From Planctomycetota bacterium (GTDB lineage: Bacteria > Planctomycetota > GCA-002687715), in assembly GCA_013213915.1 (NCBI GenBank), contig JABSRK010000049.1, forward strand, positions 1 through 15,822: DNA of 15,822 nt, read 5' to 3'. The notes under the pieces were generated by a model that was given only the letters and a program-made list of their open reading frames with translations, had not been told where the DNA came from and ran no database searches. Position 1 is the first letter of the stretch. Every line of letters starts with the position of its first letter. A program made the translations under genes and the position numbers. Positions 6,924 to 12,845 of the stretch are shown piece by piece.

Positions 6924-8951
6924 TCAGCAGTGCTCGAACGGCGCCTGCGCGCGCGGGCCGTCCTTGATGAAGGTGTCGATGCCGATCCGCATGTCCTTCG
7001 TCTCGCAGACCCGGCCCCACGCTTCGTTCTCGATCTTCAGGCCATCAGCGAGGGACCCATTCGCTCCATCGACGATCGCCTGGCAGAGGATCGCGTCGAC
7101 GGCTCGCGATCGGTGGCCGATATCCACATCCGGGAGGGTCGCCGGAACGTCGGCGAGGGCGCCCGTCGGCAGGTCGCGGACATCGGCGGTGCCGTTCGCT
7201 ATCTCGAGCGCCAGCTCGCCGGCGCGGTCCACGAGCTCGTTGCGCTCCACAAGCATGTTGACCAACCCGAGTTCGAGCGCCTCTTCAGCGGACACCGGGC
7301 GCCCGGTTCGCAAGAGCGCCGCCGCCTTCTCGACGCCGATCCACCTCGGCAACCGCGTGACACCGCCGGCACCGGGGATGATCCCCAGGTTCACCTCGGG
7401 CTGCCCGGCCAGCAGCTTCAGCCCCTGCACCGCGACGCGTGCGTTGCATGCCATGGCGATCTCGAGACCGCCACCAAACGCCAGGCCGTTCATGGCGCAG
7501 ACGATGGGCTTCCCCAGCGACTCCATGAACACGGTGAGATCCTGCGCGTTCTTCGAGTTGCGCATACCGGCCTCGGGGCTGTCGATCTCGGCGAGGAACT
7601 TCACGTCAGCACCTGACACGAACGCCTTGATCCCGTGCCCGACGAGAACGCAGGCCCGCACCGACTCGTCGTCGCGCACCTCGCGGAACGCGTTGAAGAG
7701 CTGCTCGAACGAGGCCTCGCTCAGGGAGTTTGCGGAGCGTGGACGGCGGACTTTCACCACCGCGACCTCGCCTGTCTGTTCTGTGTAGACGACAGGCACC
7801 GCGATGGGCGTGCCCCTCGACGCCTCGACCGCGAGCCAGCGCGGCGCAGCGAACCCCTCGTTCGCATCGGCGTAGGCTTTCGCGAGATCCAGCGCCCGAT
7901 CGACGCCGAGCTTGTTCGCGAGCTTGGCGGGGGGGATCAGGTCGAGGGCCATCTCCACGGCCATCTCGAAATCGCCAAACTCGACGATGCCGGAACTGAT
8001 GACCTCGTCGCAGAGGCCGAGGAAGGCGCCTTGAAGCTCGTCCGTGATCGCCTTCTCCGCCTCGGCGGATACCTCGATCGTCTCACCTCGACCCGGCACC
8101 TCCCAGGGCGTGCCCGTCTCCACGGCCTTCACCAGCAGCTCCGGGGCACGGAACCACGGCATGATCTTCTCGCCTTCGATGGGCAGTCCCTTGACGGTGA
8201 TGGGGTTGCCCCCCGTGAGGTTCATGGCAAGGAACGGACCGACGGTGAGACCCAGCGCGCGGGTGGCGACCGCATCGACCTCCTTGGTCGTACCCAGCCC
8301 CTTCTCCACGCACAGGGCAGCCGCAAGGAACAAGCCCTCGAAGATCGGGTCGATGGCGTATCCGTACCGGCTCGCCACACGAATCGGCGTCTTGCCGATG
8401 TTCTCGTAGAACCCCATCACCCATCCCGTGATCTCGGGGTCCGTCTCTTCGCCGGGCACAACCTCAACGACATAGTTGCGCTCAGCCGGGAAGAAGTAGT
8501 GCACGACGAGCGACCGCTTGCGGTCGGTGAGCGATTCGCTGATGACCTCAGGCTCGAGGTGGGACGAGTTGGACGCGAGGATCGCGTCTGGTCCGCACAC
8601 CTGCTCCAACTGGCTGAAGATCTTCTGCTTGATGCCGGGGTCTTCCGTCGCCGCCTCCACGACGAAGGCCGCGCCGGCGACCTGCCCATAATCAGACGTC
8701 CACGTCACCGCGGACTTCATCTGCTCGCCACGATCCTCCTTGAACGCGCCGGACTTGACTCCGCGGTCCACCTTCTTCTCGAAACGCGCCTGCCCCTTTG
8801 CGAGGGCTTCGTCCGAGATGTCCACCACGACGATGGACACACCGGCTGACGCCAACACCTTGCAGAAATAGAGCGCGATGTCGGGGCCGATCTGCCCCGA
8901 TCCGATCACGGCAATCTTGGAGATGGTGCGACCTTGATACGTGAAGCTCAT
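6924..8951 (-). CDS. Bifunctional 3-hydroxyacyl-CoA dehydrogenase / enoyl-CoA hydratase, dehydrogenase domain first
   Basis: The 675-residue fusion begins with a Rossmann NAD-binding domain (GSGQIG, 17-22; acidic D44 after the second strand) and an all-helical dehydrogenase domain (about 190-380). A crotonase domain follows (about 390-590) with oxyanion-hole segments AFVSGAD (443-449) and FGGG (492-495), and both catalytic glutamates, E497 and E519. A C-terminal tail follows. It should hydrate 2-enoyl-CoA and oxidise 3-hydroxyacyl-CoA, or run in reverse. The order is opposite to FadB and like Bacillus FadN or the archaeal crotonyl-CoA hydratase/3-hydroxybutyryl-CoA dehydrogenase. In the dehydrogenase part S127, H151 and E163 fit the catalytic set, but the usual HFFNP reads HYFFP and the usual asparagine of the IVNR motif reads D201. 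ATG 8951 is chosen because AGGAA lies eight bases upstream; an earlier in-frame ATG at 9032 would overlap the thiolase gene. The thiolase stop is 19 bp upstream. Confidence 0.93.
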   Translation of the reverse strand: MSFTYQGRTISKIAVIGSGQIGPDIALYFCKVLASAGVSIVVVDISDEALAKGQARFEKKVDRGVKSGAFKEDRGEQMKSAVTWTSDYGQVAGAAFVVEAATEDPGIKQKIFSQLEQVCGPDAILASNSSHLEPEVISESLTDRKRSLVVHYFFPAERNYVVEVVPGEETDPEITGWVMGFYENIGKTPIRVASRYGYAIDPIFEGLFLAAALCVEKGLGTTKEVDAVATRALGLTVGPFLAMNLTGGNPITVKGLPIEGEKIMPWFRAPELLVKAVETGTPWEVPGRGETIEVSAEAEKAITDELQGAFLGLCDEVISSGIVEFGDFEMAVEMALDLIPPAKLANKLGVDRALDLAKAYADANEGFAAPRWLAVEASRGTPIAVPVVYTEQTGEVAVVKVRRPRSANSLSEASFEQLFNAFREVRDDESVRACVLVGHGIKAFVSGADVKFLAEIDSPEAGMRNSKNAQDLTVFMESLGKPIVCAMNGLAFGGGLEIAMACNARVAVQGLKLLAGQPEVNLGIIPGAGGVTRLPRWIGVEKAAALLRTGRPVSAEEALELGLVNMLVERNELVDRAGELALEIANGTADVRDLPTGALADVPATLPDVDIGHRSRAVDAILCQAIVDGANGSLADGLKIENEAWGRVCETKDMRIGIDTFIKDGPRAQAPFEHC

Positions 8952-8959
8952 GCGTGTTG

Positions 8960-8964
8960 TTCCT
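8960..8964 (-). promoter_or_regulatory. Ribosome binding site deciding the dehydrogenase/hydratase start
   Basis: AGGAA on the minus strand is eight bases from ATG 8951 and lies inside the 19-bp gap after the thiolase stop. It favours this start over the in-frame ATG at 9032. Confidence 0.55.
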
Positions 8965-8970
8965 GCAAAC

Positions 8971-10173
8971 CTAGCTGCAGTCGACTTCCAGACACAGCGC
9001 CGAAGCGGTATCCCCCGCTGCGCAACCGACAAACAAGCCGCGGCCGCCGCCCCCCAGGACGAGCTGCTCGATCAACTCGGCGACGAGCCGCATGCCGGTC
9101 GGCCCCTGAGGGTGCCCGAAGACAAGGCTCGAGCCGTAGTCATTGAACGAATCGTCAGCCAGCCCCAGCTCGCGCGCGAAATAGACGTCGTTAACGGCGA
9201 ATGGGTTGTGGGTCTTGATCGTCACGTCGGATGCGGACCAGCCGGCGCGTTGCAGAGCCTGCTGAGCGGCCGGAACCGTCGCCATCGCCATGAAGCCCTT
9301 CTTGACGCGCGCCTCGCCCGTCGAAACCAGGCGGACGGTGACGCCTGCATCGGACGACAACTCCTTGGCGAAGGACTCCGTGGTGACGAGACAACCCGCG
9401 TTGCCGTCGGCCGGGTGGGTCTGACTACCAAAGGTGACCGTGCCGTCCGGCATGACCGGACGCAACTTGGCCAGCCCCTCGGACGTCGTCGGGAACACGC
9501 CCTCGTCGGCATCGAGCGTGCCGATCACCTTGCGTCCCGACGGGTTGATCTCCACCGGGAGCATGTAGCGCTTCTGGAACGCCGCGTCGTCTTCGAGCGC
9601 GCGGGTGTACTGCTCGTAGCGAATAAGCGCGAGCGCGTCCTGCTCCTCGCGGGAGATGCCCGCTTCGCGGGCCACGTTTTCGGCGGTCTCGACCATGGCG
9701 TTCTTCGCCCACGGGTCGCGACCGAAGTTGTCCATGACCCAGTTTTCCGCCTTGCCTGTACCGCCGGGCGCGCCGCCATCCGGGTAGTACAGGTGCGGAC
9801 CGTTCGAGCACTTGTCCACCGTGAGCACGAGGGTCTTCTCGTACGACCCCGTCTCGACGCCCTGTGCCGCCGTCTGGATCGCGCGCACCGAGGTAGCGCA
9901 AGCCTGCATGACGATGGGCCCGGTGATGTCCGGCGCGCCGACCATCCCCGCCACCCAGGGCGAGCCGTAGAAGCTCTGCTGCGACGGAACCGTCCAGCCG
10001 AGGACGAGCCCGTCGAGAACGGTCGGATCGACGCCGCGACGGTCCAGGTGGGCCCGCGCACATGCGGCGCCCAGCCGCAGCGGATGCAGAGACGCCAGGC
10101 TCCCCTGCCACTTCGCGAAGGGCGTGGACCATTGTGTCCCGTACGGAATGAACGATCGCTCAAAGGAAGACAT
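8971..10173 (-). CDS. Thiolase family protein (acyl-CoA acetyltransferase-like)
   Basis: The 400-residue protein has the thiolase length and motif order. The nucleophilic cysteine is C92 in MQACATSVRAIQ, H322 lies in the THNPFAVND segment, H354 in GHPQGPTG, and the final cysteine C384 in GCAAGDTAS. Thiolases cleave 3-ketoacyl-CoA with CoA, or condense two acyl-CoA, in the cytoplasm. The last motif departs from the usual C-x-G-G-G-x-G, and HNPF replaces the common NEAF, so substrate and direction are open; it belongs to a divergent thiolase branch rather than to classical FadA. The following gene supplies the two preceding beta-oxidation steps, and the two are 19 bp apart, so joint transcription is likely. 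The start has GGAGA five bases upstream of ATG 10173. Its promoter shares the 84-bp divergent spacer with the DUF418 gene. Confidence 0.9.
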   Translation of the reverse strand: MSSFERSFIPYGTQWSTPFAKWQGSLASLHPLRLGAACARAHLDRRGVDPTVLDGLVLGWTVPSQQSFYGSPWVAGMVGAPDITGPIVMQACATSVRAIQTAAQGVETGSYEKTLVLTVDKCSNGPHLYYPDGGAPGGTGKAENWVMDNFGRDPWAKNAMVETAENVAREAGISREEQDALALIRYEQYTRALEDDAAFQKRYMLPVEINPSGRKVIGTLDADEGVFPTTSEGLAKLRPVMPDGTVTFGSQTHPADGNAGCLVTTESFAKELSSDAGVTVRLVSTGEARVKKGFMAMATVPAAQQALQRAGWSASDVTIKTHNPFAVNDVYFARELGLADDSFNDYGSSLVFGHPQGPTGMRLVAELIEQLVLGGGGRGLFVGCAAGDTASALCLEVDCS

Positions 10174-10219
10174 CCGCGTCTCCAGGGAACCGAAAAAGGT
10201 TGAGAGTCGGGATGCTAAC

Positions 10220-10236
10220 GCCCCGCCAGACGGGGC
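10220..10236. repeat. Inverted repeat in the divergent spacer between thiolase and DUF418 genes
   Basis: GCCCCG-CCAGA-CGGGGC is a perfect six-pair stem with a five-base loop, located between two divergent start codons. It is followed by AAAA on the plus strand, so it is not an intrinsic terminator in either useful direction. An operator, or a leader hairpin in the minus-strand transcript, is possible. Confidence 0.3.
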
Positions 10237-10244
10237 AAAACGCG

Positions 10245-10250
10245 TATCCT
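10245..10250 (+). promoter_or_regulatory. Possible -10 element for a leaderless DUF418 transcript
   Basis: TATCCT lies seven bases before ATG 10258, the distance expected from a -10 hexamer to a transcription start at the A of the start codon. No Shine-Dalgarno precedes the ATG, which fits a leaderless message. No -35 hexamer is evident. Confidence 0.3.
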
Positions 10251-10257
10251 CGTCCCC

Positions 10258-12189
10258 ATGACCCGCCTCTCAGGTCTGGATCTGGCCCGCGGTTTCGCGT
10301 TCATGGGCATGGTCATCGTCAACTACCGGGTGACCCTGTCCTGGGTAGGTCAACCGGAGTGGCTCCAGGACTTCATGGACAAGTTCACGAGCCGCGCGGC
10401 CCCGCTGTTCGTCCTCGTCGCCGGAGTCGGCGTGACCCTGCTCTTCCGCGCCGGGATGCGTCGCCGAGCCGAGGGCAAACCGACAGCGCTGGGAACCCAC
10501 TTGCTGCGCGCAGCGGTGCTCGGCGTCGTGCTCGCGCTGCTCGCCCTCGTCGTTGACTACAACCGTTGGACATCCGTTCAGGAGGAGCGGACCGCCTCCC
10601 CCGCCGCGGTCATCAACGGCTGGATCGACGACGACACGAAAATCACCGAGGACCTGCCCGCTCGTGTCGATACGTACACGAACGCGCTGCAGGACGGGGA
10701 CACCGACCGCACGCTCCTCCACTGGATGCTCGGCGGCGCGGCCGCGTGCGTGGCCGTTGGCCTGCTTCTGCGACGCGACCCGCGGGGCGCGCTGGTGACC
10801 CGTGCCGGCTTTCTGCTCGCGTTCGGATACGCCTGGTATCCGGTGTGGGTCGGCGACATCCTGCATTGGTACGGGGTGTTTCTCCTCGCCGGCGCGTTGC
10901 TGGTCGCCGCCCCATGGTGGCTCATGACCCCCGCGCTGCTCGCGTCCATCGCCGCGCGGCCGTACCTGCGTGTCTTCGAGGGATGGAACGCGGCCAGCGG
11001 CATGGGCCCGGGCACGGGACCGTTCTGGGAACTGGAGGGACAGGCCCGCAACCTGTTCTACAACGGGTGGCATCCGATCTCTCCGTGGCTCGCCCTGCTC
11101 CTCGTAGGCATGCTCGTAGGCAGGATGCCCCTCGCCAGGGCGAAAGTCGCCATTGCCATCAGCGTCGCCGGACTGGCGCTCTGGTGGGGCACGGAACGGG
11201 GCGGCGGCGACTTGCGCCAGTACTGCCTCGACGAGGCGCGCGTACGGGACACCAAGGCCTGCGAACGGGTGGAGGCCTCCCTTCCTGACGGCCATGACAT
11301 CGTCCTCGGACCAGCATCGGTCCGCGAGACCGAGGCGGACGGCGACAACGACTTCTTCAGCAGGAGAACGAACGCCCCGCGGATCGAGGTCAAGACCGCG
11401 GAAGGCGTCGAACCCGATTCCGGGCTGCGTCGTGCCGCCCGCAGCATCGCGCGCGGGCTGCGGCGTACCCAGAATCGTGTGGCCTTCACGGACTGGGAAG
11501 TCCGGATCGAGCCCGCAGACGGGACGGACGCGCCCCCCCTCATCCTGGTCGACGTGTCCTACGGCGAAGACGCCGACGTGCCGGCTGACCACGAACGCCA
11601 CCGCGCCCATCTGGTCAGCTCGATCGCAGGTCTCATGCGTCGCGAAAAGGCCAGCGCGATCAACATGTGGCGCGGTCTCGGTCGTTGGCCCGCCAACGTC
11701 CCACAGCTCGGCGTACGGCGCTCTCTCACCGTCGAGGATGGGGAAACGGGCACTCGCACCTCTGTTCCGTACGACACGACCTGGGTCGAGGTTTCTTCCG
11801 TGCGCGCTGTCGACCAGAAACTCGCGCGGCTCGGCGCAGAGCTCGGCGAGGACGGGCCGGGGCCGCTGTGGTTCACCTCAGCCCTGGGCACCTCCCTCAT
11901 GGCGCTCGGCCTTTGCCTGCTGCTCGCGCGCTGGGCCTTCGCCTGCAAGGTCTTCCATCCGGTGATCTGCGCCGGACAGATGGCGTTGACGCTGTACGTC
12001 TTCCACGTGTTCATCGGCCTCACGGTGATCGAGGCCCTCGGCTTCAAGCGGGACATCTCGGGAGATCTGCCAGCCGTGGCCACGTGCATCGCGGTGTGCT
12101 GGCTGATCTCCCTCGGCTTCGCCGCCTGGTGGCGGTCGTTCGCGAAGCGCGGACCGCTAGAAACGCTCATGCGCGCCATCTGCGGCTGA
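10258..12189 (+). CDS. DUF418-type polytopic membrane protein with a large soluble insertion
   Basis: The 643-residue protein opens with RLSGLDLARGFAFMGMVIVN, the usual DUF418 beginning. It has further hydrophobic helices near 48-63, 82-100, 153-171, 183-199, 204-231, 271-290 and 295-311. It ends with helices near 540-560, 567-596 and 606-626 and the DUF418-like close WWRSFAKRGPLETLMR. DILHWYG (200-206) is also typical. Known members are about 350-420 residues. Here about 225 hydrophilic residues (312-537) separate the membrane halves, with two cysteines (C323, C335) and several strand-like stretches, and a second soluble loop lies at 101-152. DUF418 proteins are related to membrane acyltransferases such as the HGSNAT group, but no reaction is established, and I infer none. 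There is no Shine-Dalgarno at the ATG. Two co-directional genes follow. Confidence 0.88.
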   Translation: MTRLSGLDLARGFAFMGMVIVNYRVTLSWVGQPEWLQDFMDKFTSRAAPLFVLVAGVGVTLLFRAGMRRRAEGKPTALGTHLLRAAVLGVVLALLALVVDYNRWTSVQEERTASPAAVINGWIDDDTKITEDLPARVDTYTNALQDGDTDRTLLHWMLGGAAACVAVGLLLRRDPRGALVTRAGFLLAFGYAWYPVWVGDILHWYGVFLLAGALLVAAPWWLMTPALLASIAARPYLRVFEGWNAASGMGPGTGPFWELEGQARNLFYNGWHPISPWLALLLVGMLVGRMPLARAKVAIAISVAGLALWWGTERGGGDLRQYCLDEARVRDTKACERVEASLPDGHDIVLGPASVRETEADGDNDFFSRRTNAPRIEVKTAEGVEPDSGLRRAARSIARGLRRTQNRVAFTDWEVRIEPADGTDAPPLILVDVSYGEDADVPADHERHRAHLVSSIAGLMRREKASAINMWRGLGRWPANVPQLGVRRSLTVEDGETGTRTSVPYDTTWVEVSSVRAVDQKLARLGAELGEDGPGPLWFTSALGTSLMALGLCLLLARWAFACKVFHPVICAGQMALTLYVFHVFIGLTVIEALGFKRDISGDLPAVATCIAVCWLISLGFAAWWRSFAKRGPLETLMRAICG

Positions 12190-12285
12190 GCCACACCCAC
12201 GCGCCGCGTTGTGGGACAAAACCCAGACCAGGGGGTAATCTAGCCCCTCGGCCCCGCAGGAAGAAGTCCACATGGGGCTGCGACT

Positions 12286-12289
12286 GGAG
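12286..12289 (+). promoter_or_regulatory. Ribosome binding site deciding a TTG start
   Basis: GGAG is seven bases before TTG 12297. No ATG or GTG in this frame precedes the first membrane helix, so this site fixes the start of the small membrane protein. Confidence 0.6.
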
Positions 12290-12296
12290 CAGAACA

Positions 12297-12845
12297 TTGA
12301 GTGGATCAACGCTGACCCGTCCCCTGGCTGCCCGGCTGCTCCTGTGGCTGCTGGGAGGCTGGCTGTTTCTCGCCGCCGTGACGGGATACCTGGCGGGGAC
12401 GAACTTCGCGATCCTCAAGTTCGAGAAGCTGGACGAAGCCGAGTACTTCTACGGGAACATCCCTCAGGAGAAGCAGGAGCTGGCGCTCCGGTACGCGGCG
12501 TCCGAACTGAACCGCGTGTACTTCGCACAGTTCTACGCCTTGCAGATGGGAATCGCGATCGCGGCGCTTCTGCTGTACATGGCATCCGGGCGCACGGGGA
12601 AGAAGCCGCTGGCGGCGCTGGGTGCGGCGGCGGTGATCTCGGCTGTGCTGCTGTTCTGGTTGACCCCCGAAATCATCGATATGGGACGCAAGATCGACAA
12701 GGTGGCGCGTGAGCCGATCACGGAGGACCGCGAGGCGTTCAACGTCCTGCATCACCTCGCGGTCGGGCTCGACGTCTCCAAGATGGCCCTGATCCTCGGC
12801 GCAGCGGTGCCACTGCTGCGCAACCCGGAGGGTTCGCCAAGGTGA
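12297..12845 (+). CDS. Small four-helix membrane protein, DUF4149-like (tentative), TTG start
   Basis: The 182-residue protein has hydrophobic segments at about 14-33, 77-97, 105-123 and 155-174. A charged soluble loop (about 40-75) follows helix 1, and a conserved-looking WLTPEIIDMGRKID stretch follows helix 3. The topology and the TPEI..G motif recall DUF4149/TMEM205-like proteins; I am unsure of the family and no function is known. The frame stays open far upstream through the DUF418 gene, but that part reads as an out-of-frame shadow. TTG 12297 has GGAG seven bases upstream and places a short basic N-terminus (R8, R13) before helix 1. Its stop overlaps the GTG of the next gene by four bases (GTGA), so translation of the two is probably coupled. 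It lies 107 bp after the DUF418 gene. Confidence 0.75.
   Translation: MSGSTLTRPLAARLLLWLLGGWLFLAAVTGYLAGTNFAILKFEKLDEAEYFYGNIPQEKQELALRYAASELNRVYFAQFYALQMGIAIAALLLYMASGRTGKKPLAALGAAAVISAVLLFWLTPEIIDMGRKIDKVAREPITEDREAFNVLHHLAVGLDVSKMALILGAAVPLLRNPEGSPR
12827..12831 (+). promoter_or_regulatory. Ribosome binding site for the GTG start of the fusion protein
   Basis: GGAGG ends ten bases before GTG 12842, inside the end of the preceding gene. With the four-base overlap it supports the GTG start. Confidence 0.55.

Noticed and set aside
6883..7020. N-terminal extension of the sulfatase from an upstream in-frame ATG
   Set aside because: It would overlap the end of the hydratase gene and bury the signal peptide.
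7635..8849. Long open frame on the plus strand opposite the dehydrogenase/hydratase gene
   Set aside because: It lacks recognisable motifs and its composition (R, H, D, L) is that of an antisense shadow of the real gene.
8952..9032. N-terminal extension of the dehydrogenase/hydratase from an upstream in-frame ATG
   Set aside because: It would overlap the thiolase gene, and a good ribosome site lies at the later ATG.
8941..10203. Open frame of about 420 codons on the plus strand opposite the thiolase gene
   Set aside because: It has no domain signal and fully overlaps the clear thiolase.
10220..10240. Stem at 10220-10236 as an intrinsic terminator
   Set aside because: It lies between divergent starts and is followed by A, not T, on the plus strand.
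11101..11122. Short direct repeat CTCGTAGGCA, twice at 12-bp spacing
   Set aside because: It encodes a repeated LVG-type membrane helix segment and is explained by the protein.
10270..11610. Long open frame on the minus strand opposite the DUF418 gene
   Set aside because: It is rich in R, G, H and E, shows no motif or domain, and lies wholly under a well-supported membrane protein; long antisense frames are expected in G+C-rich genes.
11667..12296. Frame open upstream of the small membrane protein through the DUF418 gene
   Set aside because: The upstream part reads as arginine-rich out-of-frame sequence; TTG 12297 with its ribosome site is the better start.
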